Source: Nemertoderma westbladi (lineage: Eukaryota; Xenacoelomorpha; Nemertodermatida; Nemertodermatidae). Taken from it: DNA of 42,500 nt. Both the position numbers and the translations under genes were made by a program. The stretch covers positions 1 through 42,500 of the forward strand of contig JAUCBJ010003882.1 of the NCBI GenBank assembly GCA_032718475.1, written 5' to 3'. Positions 1 to 10,327 of the stretch are shown piece after piece (position 1 is the stretch's first letter; each line of letters opens with the position of its first letter). The notes below the pieces were generated by a model that saw nothing but the letters and a program-made list of their open reading frames with translations, was not told the origin of the DNA and did not search any database.

Positions 1-1096
1 GTATTGCAGCTTATATTCAAGTAGCCTACTACCAATTATCATAGTACCGGATGACCGATATTCTAAGTTTATTGATATTGTAAATCTTATCTGTAGGCCT
101 TTACCGTAATCAATACCATCTTGGAATTACAGTATTACTTGCTGGAAATACTGCTGGAAACAACATTTATCAATGTTCTTCAACATTAATTTAATTAATT
201 CTAGTGTCAAAAGACGCGCAACACTCTCCGCTTTCAATTGATATAAGCCACGTGTAAAATGATGGAGATTAAATGTGTATTTGAATGGATCTAAAGTCAC
301 TGTCCATAGAAAACAAGATAAGAAATTATCAGATCACTTTGTAGTGACGTCAATTCTGTAGCAACCAATCACAGCCTATTATCAAAATTGGCTTCCCGCG
401 CTTACTTAATTAAACCCGGCATTTCGACCGTTTCCTCGTGTTTTTACAAAAAACATACACCGCCACTCGATTCAGGGTACATTGTTACCCCTCATTCGAC
501 TGTTTCTCTTCTAGCCCAAAAACTTTTTCGCGCACCAACTCTATTCAACAATTAAAATAAATATTTGAATTACATGAATTATTTTTTAATGTTAATTTTG
601 CATCTACCACTCGCTTGACTTCCCGATAAATATTTTGAGAAATATTAGGCCTACATGCATATTAAGAAGGAAGGCTGTACTTGAGGCACATATTATTGTT
701 CCCATGAGAGTAGTCACTTTCTTGCAGTCGGGGGAACCTGATTCCCACCCCGGTGATTGGGAAAGAGGATCGATACTGTAGTTATACTTTCTGACATCCT
801 AACTGTTTAGTATAGTTAGGGCGCTCTGAGGTCAATAAAGAAGTGATGCATGGTTATTCAATATGATACAATAGGCAGCATTACCCCACCGTTATTTAAA
901 GTAATTGCTGCCAAGAAGCAACTTAGTTAAACAAAAGCTTTGAATTCCTTTTAGATAACAAGTTCATTAAACTGTCAACGCTTAACTACGCGAAATAATT
1001 GATTATAAATGAAATAGAAAGTGGAGAATTAAATGAAGTCAGTAATTGTGAGCTGCCGAAAATAAATAGTAATGAATTTTGATAAGAACACTTTAA
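1..1096. other. AT-rich intergenic DNA, no gene recognised
   Basis: No open frame with coding character, RNA gene or clear repeat structure was found by eye on either strand. The segment ends at the start of the 30-bp minisatellite. Confidence 0.5.
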
Positions 1097-2767
1097 GAGT
1101 AGCACACACTAGAGAAACATATAAACGCGAGTAGCACACACTAGAGAAACATATAAACGCGAGTAGCACACACTAGAGAAACATATAAACGAGTAGCACA
1201 CACTAGAGAAACATATAAACGATTAGCACACACTAGAGAAACATATAAACGAGTAGCACACACTAGAGAAACATATAAACGATTAGCACACACTAGAGAA
1301 ACATATAAACGAGTAGCACACACTAGAGAAACATATAAACTAGTAGCACACACTAGAGAAACATATAAACTAGTAGCACACACTAGAGAAACATATAAAC
1401 GAGTAGCACACACTAGAGAAACATATAAACGATTAGCACACACTAGAGAAACATATAAACTAGTAGCACACACTAGAGAAACATATAAACGAGTAGCACA
1501 CACTAGAGAAACATATAAACGATTAGCACACACTAGAGAAACATATAAACGAGTAGCATACACTAGAGAAACATATAAACGAGTAGCACACACTAGAGAA
1601 ACATATAAACTAGTAGCACACACTAGAGAAACATATAAACGCGAGTAGCACACACTAGAGAAACATATAAACGATTAGCACACACTAGAGAAACATATAA
1701 ACGAGTAGCACACACTAGAGAAACATATAAACGCGAGTAGCACACACTAGATAAACATATAAACGCGAGTAGCACACACTAGAGAAACATATAAACTAGT
1801 GGCACCCACTAGAGAAACATATAAACGCGAGTAGCACACACTAGAGAAACATATAAACGCGAGTAGCACACACTAGAGAAACATATAAACGCGAGTAGCA
1901 CACACTAGAGAAACATATAAACTAGTAGCACACACTAGAGAAACATATAAACTAGTAGCACACACTAGAGAAACATATAAACTAGTAGCACACACTAGAG
2001 AAACATATAAACGAGTAGCACACACTAGGGAAACATATAAACGAGTAGCACACACTAGGGAAACATATAAACGAGTAGCACACACTAGTGAAACATATAA
2101 ACGAGTAGCACACACTAGAGAAACATATAAACTAGTAGCACACACTAGAGAAACATATAAACGAGCAGCACACACTAGGGAAACATATAAACGAGTAGCA
2201 CACACTAGGGAAACATATAAACGAGTAGCACACACTAGAGAAACATATAAACGAGTAGCACACACTAGAGAAACATATAAACGAGTAGCACACACTAGGG
2301 AAACATATAAACGAGTAGCACACACTAGGGAAACATATAAACGAGTAGCACACACTAGAGAAACATATAAACGAGTAGCACACACTAGAGAAACATATAA
2401 ACGAGTAGCACACACTAGAGAAACATATAAATGAGTAGCACACACTAGGGAAACATATAAACGAGTAGCACACACTAGGGAAACATATAAACGAGTAGCA
2501 CACACTAGAGAAACATATAAACGAGTAGCACACACTAGAGAAACATATAAACTAGTAGCACACACTAGAGAAACATATAAACGCGAGTAGCACACACTAG
2601 AGAAACATATAAACGCGAGTAGCACACACTAGAGAAACATATAAACGCGAGTAGCACACACTAGAGAAACATATAAACTAGTAGCACACACTAGAGAAAC
2701 ATATAAACTAGTAGCACACACTAGAGAAACATATAAACTAGTAGCACACACTAGAGAAACACATACG
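1097..2767. repeat. 30-bp minisatellite array, about 55 copies
   Basis: Tandem array of a 30-bp unit with core AGTAGCACACACTAGAGAAA followed by CATATAAAC. Variants differ at the junction (CGAG, CGATT, CTAG), and a 2-bp longer form contains CGCGAG. Because 30 is a multiple of three, the minus strand has long open frames made of a 10-residue repeat (LYVSLVCATR-like). These are repeat artefacts, not genes. The middle of the array (about 2010-2540) alternates pairs of GAG and GGG variant units, giving a 120-bp higher-order period. The array ends against a unique sequence that begins with ACATACGAGTGATGG. Confidence 0.95.
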
Positions 2768-3061
2768 AGTGATGGATTGTTATACAAAAAATTGTCCATT
2801 AGGCCAGGGATTACGCACAAAGTCTCAATAATTATTACCAGTGCGGTCCCCCAAGACCTATATTCCCCAGAGGAAACTCCAGTACTCATTTAGCTACCAT
2901 TTACGGAAGGAAGAGATGCGCCACGGCTAACAAGTCTGTTTATTGTCTTTAAAGTATTCGTGCCGAAACGAAAACTACCGTAGCCCCCATGATGGGATCA
3001 AACCCACGACCTAAGGAGATGTGAATTCAATCAGCCGATTTAACCAACTACGCCAAGGTGG
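2768..3061 (-). repeat. tRNA-derived SINE-like element
   Basis: Read on the minus strand, 3061 to about 2981 looks like a tRNA: an A-box-like TGGCGTAGTTGG and, about 40 bases on, a B-box-like GTGGGTTTGATCCC. The ends do not pair into a clean acceptor stem, so a functional tRNA is unlikely. The tRNA-like head is followed (lower coordinates) by about 210 bases of unique-looking body running to the minisatellite edge, as expected for a SINE. The body boundary is a guess; only the head is supported by motif. Confidence 0.55.
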
Positions 3062-3378
3062 AATAACTTAAGTACTGTGATAGTAGTGATCGTAAATCAT
3101 AAATACAACGAAAATACTGTTCAAACTTTATTTTCCAGTATAAAAAATTTCGTGAATGTGGTATTTATGTTGTTAAAGAATTAGAAATTGGAATTTTAAC
3201 AAATTATGGTCATATGAACTTCTAGGATAATAAATATACACTACTATTATACACACACACACCAAAAATGCCTACTCAATCTCATAGATATGATGTACCT
3301 TATAACTTCATGAACACTACTAAAGATATATCTAATACCGTAGTGATTCTTAAGGTACATTGTGAAAGCCCCAGTTCT

Positions 3379-5200
3379 AACACCAGTTCTAACAGAAATT
3401 GGTACTTACTTTTAGACCTAATGGAAGAATGTGAATTGATACCAACAAACAACACATTCGAAAAGAGTAAGGGGAAGCTATGGACCTTTCAATACCCTAA
3501 TGGAACCAAAGCACAACTGGATTACATCCTCATAAACAAAAAGTGGAGAAACAGCATGATCAACTGCGAGGCATACAGCTCGTTCAACCTAATTGGTTCG
3601 GACCACAGAATTGTGACTGCAGAGATCAGACTCAGTTTGAGAGCCAGCAAACCCAGGACAAGCAAGCAAATCAAATATGACTGGGAAAAACTCAGAACTG
3701 ACAAAGCTGTAAAGGATGCTTATACAGTAGAAGTTCAAAACCGCTTTGAAGCACTTCAGTCAATGGATGAAGACCAATCCACCAATTCAATATACCAGAA
3801 TATAATAACAGCCCACAAGGAATCAGCTAAGAGGCATATCCCCCAGAAACCCAAACGAAAACAATATGTGCCATGGCAAAACTCTGAGGTTACTTGTAAG
3901 AGAGAAGATCTTAAGATAGCCTACAAAGTTAAAACCGAACAACCAACAACCGAAAACATTAACAAGGTTGAGAAAGCTAAGGAGGATCTTAAATTGGCCT
4001 ACAACACAGCAAGGAAAAGTACATACAGGATAAAACTGAAGCAATTACAACTGCTCACATACAGCAACAATCAAGACTTACCTGGCAAACTGTAAATGAG
4101 GTATCTGGTCGGAAAAGTTGTGCAAAGGGGCGCCTCAAAACCGATAGTCCTGAAGAACGTGTTGGGAAGTGGAAAAATCACTTCAGCAACTTGCTTGGGC
4201 AGCCACCAAACATCGAGGTCAGCCCTACAAGGAAAATATATGACAAGACACTACCTATAGAAACAGGGGACTTCACACCTGCCGAACTCCAAAGAAGCAT
4301 TAAAAGCATGTCCAATAATAAAGCGAGTGGATTAGATGAAATCCCAGCGGAGGTATGGAAAACCGGAGTGCTAAACAGACCATTATTGAATGTTTGCAAC
4401 CGGATGTTAAAAGGGGAAAAGCCACCACCAATTTGGACTAATGGTCAACTAAAGCCTCTCCCCAAGAAAGGAGACCTCGGCATACCAACAAACTATCGTG
4501 GGATCTGTCTGCTTGTGGTAGCTGCCAAAATATACAATAAAATGATTCTATATAGGATTAGGCCTCACATAGAGAAACTACTGCGTAAGAGCCAAAACGG
4601 ATTTCGACCAAGTAGATCAACAATAGCTCAGATACTTGCACTACGGAGACTGATTGAAGGAATTAAGTCAAAGAATCTCCACGCTGTCATGACTTTTGTG
4701 GACTTCAAGAAGGCATTCGACTCCATCCATAGAGGTAAAATGCTTGAAATCCTAAGAGCTTATGGAATACCAGAAGTAATTGTTGCTGGCATTGGATTGT
4801 TATATTGTGACACAGAAGCGCAGGTACTCTCACCAGATGGTGAAACTGAGTTTTTCTCAATCCTGGCTGGCGTACTGCAAGGTGACACATTAGCACCATT
4901 ACTATTTGTAATTGTGCTGCATTACGCAATGAGGACGGCCACAAAGGGTGAAGACCTGGGATTCACACTTCAAGAACGCAGAAGCAGTAGATATCCGGCA
5001 ACTACAGTCACAGACACCGACTTTGCGGATGACATCGCCCTGCTCTCAAATACCCTAGCAGATGCACAGCTTCTACTAAATAAAGTGAAGAGGGCTGCTA
5101 AGGAGGTTGGATTGCATATAAATGCTACAAAGACCGAATTCATGACCTTTAATGTTGATGGAAACTTGACAACCATTGATAATAATCAACTAAGGAAGGT
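3379..5200 (+). mobile_element. non-LTR retrotransposon fragment (copy A), truncated at both ends
   Basis: This segment is nearly identical to the internal part of the full-length copy at 34474-38023. Homology starts at AACACCAGTTCTAACAG and stops abruptly after CAACTAAGGAAGGT. It lacks the 5' region, the first half of the endonuclease, the end of the reverse transcriptase ORF and the (TAG)n tail. Loss of the 3' end is not what ordinary 5' truncation during target-primed reverse transcription gives, so a later deletion, recombination or template jump is likely. Confidence 0.9.
3379..5200 (+). pseudogene. endonuclease/reverse transcriptase, broken (copy A)
   Basis: The encoded protein is the APE-type endonuclease plus reverse transcriptase of an RTE-like non-LTR retrotransposon. 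The first open stretch (3268-4095, its first 37 codons outside the homology) has the C-terminal endonuclease motif SDHRIVTAEI near 3598. The second (4191-5273, its last 24 codons outside) has RT motifs FVDFKKAFDS (about 4698), GVLQGDTLAPLLF (about 4869) and the catalytic FADDI (about 5021). Relative to copy B, a small indel near 4010-4030 shifts the frame between them. The terminal C-proximal region is missing, so no functional product is expected. Clade assignment (RTE-like) rests on ORF layout and motif style only. Confidence 0.85.
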
Positions 5201-6021
5201 GAAATTGGCTAAAACAAATTTTTTTCGAATTATGGAGGTGAGCTCCACAAAATGTTATTGGTTAAAATTTTGAGTTTTGCGTTTTTATGAAAATTAATTA
5301 ATTAATATTTAGCAAAATTTTAACAAATTTTCGCTTTAATCTGAAAAATTGGCTGTAAAAACAGAAAAAAAATTCCAACCGAAGAATTACCAAACCCTTT
5401 CGAATGAGAAAAAAAAAGAAAATGGGTTAAAAAATGGAGGAGTAGTAATTTGAAAAATTAAAAATGTCATTCCGAGATAATTGCCTTCAATAATTGCCTC
5501 AGTTTAAACCTCCCGCCAAAACTGTCTACCTGTGCTCTGTTTGGGGCATAAAGGAAGCACACGACCGTGCTAAAACTTTCATTATTGGGGTTTTCGGAGT
5601 GAGTTTAAAGTTTTGGCGGAAACTAGACTGTCTGTCTGTTGGTTGTCTGTCTTTCTTACAATTTGACGGACAGACCGTCATACGGAAAAACGGCGATAAA
5701 TCGACACCTAAAAGAGAGTCTGAGAGTCTCGTCTCGCGGTTTTCAGAGTTGAAATCCTCATTAAATTCATTAAATTAGATTAAAATATTAAATAAAAAAC
5801 AAATATTTGAAATTTTCACATGAGGGTAGGGGGGGGGGGGGGGTAGGCTATAGGCTGTACTACCCACTTAAATTCGTCCTGGATGTCGCGGAAACAGTGG
5901 CTCGCCCCTACATAAAAAAAGGAGGGAGGTTGATGGTGAAAGAATTAAATAAATTTTTGAAGAGATTGTGATATCATACAGAAACAGAAATAATATAATA
6001 AATAAATAAATAAAATAATTG
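5201..6021. other. non-coding gap with inverted repeat and poly-G
   Basis: No supported gene. An 11-bp inverted repeat (CCGCCAAAACT at 5513-5523, AGTTTTGGCGG at 5609-5619) encloses about 85 bases and is followed by CTGT-rich DNA (about 5626-5655). A 94-codon plus-strand frame at 5494-5778 crosses this structure and has no domain character, so I do not call it a gene. Confidence 0.5.
5829..5843. repeat. poly-G tract (15)
   Basis: Uninterrupted run of G; one of seven such G or C homopolymers in the first 18.5 kb of the window. Confidence 0.95.
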
Positions 6022-8071
6022 TCAGAAACTGTCATCGGATGTAACATTAAAATTTAAATTATCATAATTAAAACCGAAACAATTCACGTCACGTGACGGT
6101 TGAGGAGGCGAGTTCGTGGGAAACTCGTTGTCCAACGTAGAAACGAGATCAAAGAGAGTAGGCGCCGACAGTCTGGTAGTCGTTAACCCGTTGTTAGTAG
6201 CAACCAGACTTGTTTCACTTTGTATGGCAGCATCTTCTACAACTCTGGGGTCCGTTTGTCGGGTGTCCGTTTGTGGGAAGGTAACTTCAGGTCTGTTGTC
6301 GGTTTGTCTGTTAATAACGTCATGTTTGGTGTCGGTTTGTCTGTTAATAACATCGGTTTTGGTTTCGGTTTTTCTGTTAATGATGTCATTTTTGGTGTCG
6401 GTTTGTCTGTTAATAACGTCATTTTTGGTGTCGGTTTGTCTGTTAATAACGTCATTTTTGGTGTCGGTTTGTCTGTTAATAACGTCATTTTTGGTGTCGG
6501 TTTGTCTGTTAATAACGTCGGTTTTGGTGTCGGTTTGTCTGTTAATAACGTCGGTTTTGGTGTCGGTTTGTCTGTTAATAACGTCGGTTTTGGTGTCGGT
6601 TTGTCTGTTAATAACGCCAAGTATGATATCTGATTGTTTGGCACTTTCACACTCATTATTGTGGTTATCCCAGTAATTATCCGAACTGCTACACAAACGC
6701 GACTGTTTCATGACAGGTATGTAATATTCCTCCTCGCAGACGGAAACCTGCTGACCGATTAACCCGTTTCCTATCTGCCCCTCGTGTGTGCCACGATGCC
6801 ATATAGAGGCAACCAGCCCCGCCACTGACTCACCTTGACGAGAATTAATCCCCTCGCATTCCAAGTTCGGCTGCCGGTAGGCAAACGGGACCCGCCCACT
6901 TCCTTCAGTCCCCGAGGTAAAGACGCCCGAATTGCCGAAATCGTCATGACGACCAACACGGGAAGATGCAGATTGCCTAGTAGATGATGTATCCTCAGGG
7001 GGGCGGTAGGGTTCGGCTGGTAGTTGAGTAAGAAGTACCTCGGAGACAGGGTCGTTGGCTAGGCGGCCTGTTTCCGCCGTCCTGCAGGAATCCAGGCACG
7101 CCGGGCCGCCATCTAATGCATCCCGCCATCCATGATAGTCGCTCTGCTGATAATCAAGTGTTTGGGCTGTGAGGATGTAGTCGGATTGGTCAGATGGGGC
7201 ATGGAGCAAGGCCGGTTGATTAAGCCATGTGTCATTGCGATTTCTATTAGTAACATTGACAGTGTTTGTAATCTTTGTAGCTGTGTGTACAAACGGGCGG
7301 TATGTTTGGTCCCGGTTGCCGGTTACCTGTTGCACAAACAGCCCCCCGCTAATCTCCGGGCTCTCGGTTCCTGTTTGAATCCCGTAGGGGAGGATATTGG
7401 TTCCCGAGCGCGAGCGGTGGTCCGGAACAAATGTGTTGTTGTGCGAATCGGATGGCGGTGGGATAGATGAAAGGGGCGACAGTGGTAATGCGGTACTAGC
7501 ACTGGTAGATAGTGAATGCGGACAACTCGTAGTAGAATTGGTAGATACGAATTGCTGAGAATTTGTAGTAGAAATGGTAAATGATTTTGCAATCGGCAAT
7601 ACTGGAGCAGCGGTACCAGTGTCGCAATATGATGCTTTACCCCAAATCGGTTGAAACGAACTGATTAATTTCTTATCAGTTTTTAGATTTCGAAAGTTTT
7701 CAGTTTCTCTATCCCCAAATGAATCGTCGCCGCTTATAAACAACCAATCATCATTACGCGAAGAATTATTCTTCTGTGAATCCGGATTACTCGTGGAATC
7801 CGGCGAATGATTAATCTCGGAACTTTCCGATTGATTAATCTCGGAATCTTCCGGTTCTTTAATCTCGGAATCTTCCGGTTGTCCGATTTCGAAAACCTCT
7901 CGATCGCTGATCTCTTCATCCGATAATATTGGAACTTCAGTTTCTTCAATATCGACAGCAGACAATACTACTCTACGTGCGGGTTTCTGAACTTCCTTTA
8001 GCTCCCTTGGCTGTTCGATATGGCAACGTTTTTGCGACGATTCCGGAAGCTTCACTTCAGAGTGGGTGCAG
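6022..8071 (-). CDS. terminal exon: about 680-residue Ser/Thr/Asp-rich tail with 11-residue repeats
   Basis: This is a long uninterrupted minus-strand frame. The first residues after the acceptor are CTHSEVKLPESS; no ATG starts it, only a GTG, so it is an internal or terminal exon and not a complete gene. Early acidic repeats of 8 residues (EDSEI-type, near 7800-7890) are followed by Ser/Thr-rich linker, a middle Gly/Arg/Gln region, then ten copies of an 11-residue unit (VINRQTDTKTD-like, 6292-6616). It ends ...NFNVTSDDSF. Codon use is balanced, unlike the AT-rich flanks. Shorter open frames on both strands inside the 33-bp repeat are side effects of its length being a multiple of three. Confidence 0.7.
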
Positions 8072-9169
8072 CTGAAATCTAAAAAAAATAAAAAAACGGA
8101 AGCTAATCATAAACAGCAAATCATAAACAGCAAATCATAAACAGCCAATAATTTTGCGGAGATGCAGTAGTTTATTGTTAAACTTGAACTTTGTTAAACG
8201 TTTGTAACTTTTGGTAAGATACATATTGAGTTGATAGAATATTATTTCAAGTATCAATTAAACACGCATGCAAGGCCCAGATACAAGATGTCAATTGTAA
8301 GTTCTAAATATTTTTAATTCAGTACTTTAAATGCTGTCTTCAAAAACATACATTACAATTACAAGCAATTTAATTAAGATTAAAATCTGAATCAACTACA
8401 TAATAAATTAATTTATTCTGGAGTAAGGTAATTTGCAGATTTGGGATTACTATATTATGTGAACACTAGGTGGCGCTTTTTGGAAAATTGGTAGTACCAA
8501 ATCATATCGGTAGTTGGCATTGTCTTGTTGTCGTTTTATTGCAAAATTTCAGTAACTTAATGAACAACTGCCTGCCGGTGTGGGGCGAGCCACGAAGTGA
8601 GTGAGCCTTAGCGTAGTGGTACCATTAATCAACCTGTCGTTCTGTCGTTCTGTCGTTCTGTCGTTCTGTCGTGTTCAATTTTAAACGTTAATAACTCGGC
8701 CAATCTTTGATGAAATCTATCCAAACTTGGTACACATGTTGTTTGGCAAAAGTTTAGAAATTTTCCAAGTAGAATTTCCGTGTGGCCTTCGAGAAGCTAA
8801 GATAATAGCAGTTAATTAGTTAATTAAGTTGATTGCGGTGAAAACGCCATTTTCAACCTGCCTTTTAAAGGAAATTAATTGTTTTACAGTATAAGATTTA
8901 AATAATTATACTTAAAAATTATACAGATATAATCCCCATACGCCATTCTATTATAGTTTTTAATTAGTTTAAGTGATTTGCTTTAATAAATGTGTCTTTA
9001 ATTGATCTAAACGTAATTAAACCGCACAATTATTGAGTACAAATTTAATCCTTCCCATTATTGGTCAAGTCTCTGCTGGTGTGGAGCTAGCTGCTGGGAG
9101 TTGTGGCTGTAGACTAACCTGAGAGGAATTGTAATAGAGGCAACCAGTATTGCTATTCCAGCCCAATCA
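6022..9169 (-). CDS. 3' part of a single-pass membrane protein gene with a large low-complexity tail
   Basis: Two exons are proposed. The 51-bp exon 9119-9169 encodes DWAGIAILVASITIPL, a hydrophobic segment typical of a transmembrane helix, bounded by acceptor ACAATTCAG and donor CAG|GTTAGT. It ends in phase 2 and joins exactly in phase to the acceptor ATTTCAG before 8071, giving S-C-T-H-S-E-V and then a long cytoplasmic-type tail ending at TGA (6022-6024). The tail is about 680 residues, hydrophilic and Ser/Thr/Asn/Asp rich, with no enzyme or known domain that I recognise. Ectodomain exons should lie above 9169 on the minus strand, but I could not identify them. The tail exon is confident as coding because of its length; the link to the TM exon is inference from splice phase. 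Confidence 0.6.
6292..6616 (-). repeat. 33-bp coding minisatellite, 10 copies
   Basis: Tandem 33-bp unit on the plus strand, with core TCGGTTTGTCTGTTAATAAC followed by a variable GTCATTTTTGG or GTCGGTTTTGG. On the minus strand it encodes VINRQTDTK plus a variable pair (TD, ND or HD). Length preserves the reading frame in every copy, and neighbouring copies share variants (TD block, then ND block), which indicates expansion by slippage or unequal exchange. Confidence 0.95.
8072..9118. other. proposed intron of the tail gene, with dispersed repeat
   Basis: This is the intron between the TM exon and the tail exon on the minus strand. It starts with a short A-rich direct triplication (AAATCATAAACAGC-like, about 8107-8146), and holds the dispersed repeat at 8569-8840 described separately. 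No other open frame is supported. Confidence 0.4.
8569..8840 (+). repeat. dispersed repeat family member with 8-bp microsatellite
   Basis: Contains GGGGCGAGCC, then (CTGTCGTT) repeated about five times (8634-8672), then GTTAATAACTCGGCCAATC and CAAACTTGGTACA. The same ordered set (GGCGAGCCCC, CTGTCG-rich, the same 19-bp block, CAAACTTGGTACA) occurs at 40655-40810. Boundaries are uncertain; no terminal inverted repeats were recognised. Confidence 0.65.
9119..9169 (-). CDS. 51-bp transmembrane exon
   Basis: Acceptor ACAATTCAG|T and donor CTCAG|GTTAGT define 51 bases reading (with two bases from an upstream exon) DWAGIAILVASITIPL plus two bases of the next codon. The hydrophobic run fits a membrane helix, and the outgoing phase matches the acceptor at 8072-8073. 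A false exon is possible because it is so short. Confidence 0.5.
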
Positions 9170-9599
9170 CTGAATTGTGTTTATTATAGGCTGGACGGGC
9201 CGCATAACCGTTCGACTATTACTACTATTGCTATCTCAGTTAAATGACAGATATAATAACATAAATACAATCCATGGCATGGCTGTTGTAGGCTTCTGAA
9301 ATAGTTTATTCCACAATGTATATGTCTGGTTATTTTTTAATTGAATTTTTGCAAAGTAGTAAAATTAATGTTCTTAAAAATAATATTATTATTTTATATG
9401 TAACCTAGGAAATTAGCTACATTTTTTCGCTGCAGCTTTAAGAGTGTACATTGATTTAATATTATTTCAATACCCATATTACTACATCGGCATAAGATGC
9501 GTTGGCGTTGTATCACACATCTCCACATATCACACATCTCCACATAGATGTATCAACAGTTACTCGCACAGTTTCGAAACTTCGCATAGTTATAACTGT

Positions 9600-9889
9600 A
9601 TAAAGATCGTCAGTCTGCGTTTAGGAAAAATATTTTATGACAAAACAGGACAAGCGACGAGCGCAACGAGGCATATAATGAAGACGAGTACTGCGTTGAC
9701 TAAATTATTATATAAACCACCTGGCTTCACATATTGATCGCATCCCTAGTTATTATTATTATAAAGATCGTCCTAGCTTGCGTTTAAGAAATATATTTAA
9801 ATACAAAACAGGACGAACGCAAAGAGGCTTATAATGAAAACGAGTACTGCGTTTATTATATTCCTATAAACCACCTGGCTTTGCATATT
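9600..9889 (+). repeat. diverged tandem duplication, units of about 130-137 bp
   Basis: Unit 1 is 9600-9736 and unit 2 is 9761-9889. Both run from ATAAAGATCGTC through AAAACAGGAC, ACGAGTACTGCGTT and ATAAACCACCTGGCTT to CATATT. They differ by several substitutions and small indels and are separated by a short TATTATTATT spacer. Confidence 0.85.
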
Positions 9890-9971
9890 TAACGTGCGAT
9901 TGGAAATAAGTTCGTGCTACCCTTCCGTGGGTGGTAGATGTCGCGGTTATGTATTGGTGGTTGGGAAGGGT

Positions 9972-9992
9972 GGGGGGGGGGGGGGGGGGGGG
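9972..9992. repeat. poly-G tract (21)
   Basis: Uninterrupted run of G in the intergenic region. Confidence 0.95.
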
Positions 9993-10311
9993 AGATTAAA
10001 AGGGGTGAACACGTACTGTCCACCTTTCTTTGATTGATTGGTGGTGTGGGTAAATTTCTCAAAACCTGATTTTGTGATACAGTCGCTGCATTTTAATTTG
10101 TATATAATAACTAGGCCTCGTGCTGCGCGAAGTCCCCACGAACGTGTCCATAACGCCTATAGAACAGTAGTAGTGCAGTAGGACTGTAGTAGTTCCTATA
10201 ATAAATTGTTAAATTATAATATAATTTACAGCAGCTGCAGATGCCAATGTTTACACTGTATTCCTCCATATCCCATATTAATAAACATTACCATAATATC
10301 CATACACTCAA

Positions 10312-10327
10312 CCCCCCCCCCCCCCCC
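10312..10327. repeat. poly-C tract (16)
   Basis: Uninterrupted run of C, so G-rich on the minus strand. Confidence 0.95.

Noticed and set aside
1141-2889. Minus-strand open frames of repeated LYVSLVCATR and CYSFICFSSV
   Set aside because: Pure translation of a 30-bp minisatellite; several frames are open at once and no unique protein sequence is attached.
3001-3061. Functional tRNA gene on the minus strand
   Set aside because: Box A and B look-alikes exist, but the acceptor stem does not pair and the anticodon arm is not regular.
6116-6676. Plus- and minus-strand open frames inside the 33-bp repeat (SVCLLITS, GVGLSVNNV, LLTDKPTPK)
   Set aside because: Frame-safe repeat makes shadows; the long 6022-8071 minus frame extends far beyond the repeat on both sides and is the real one.
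9444-9737. 97-codon plus-strand frame
   Set aside because: Runs through the tandem duplication, low coding character, no domain or splice context.
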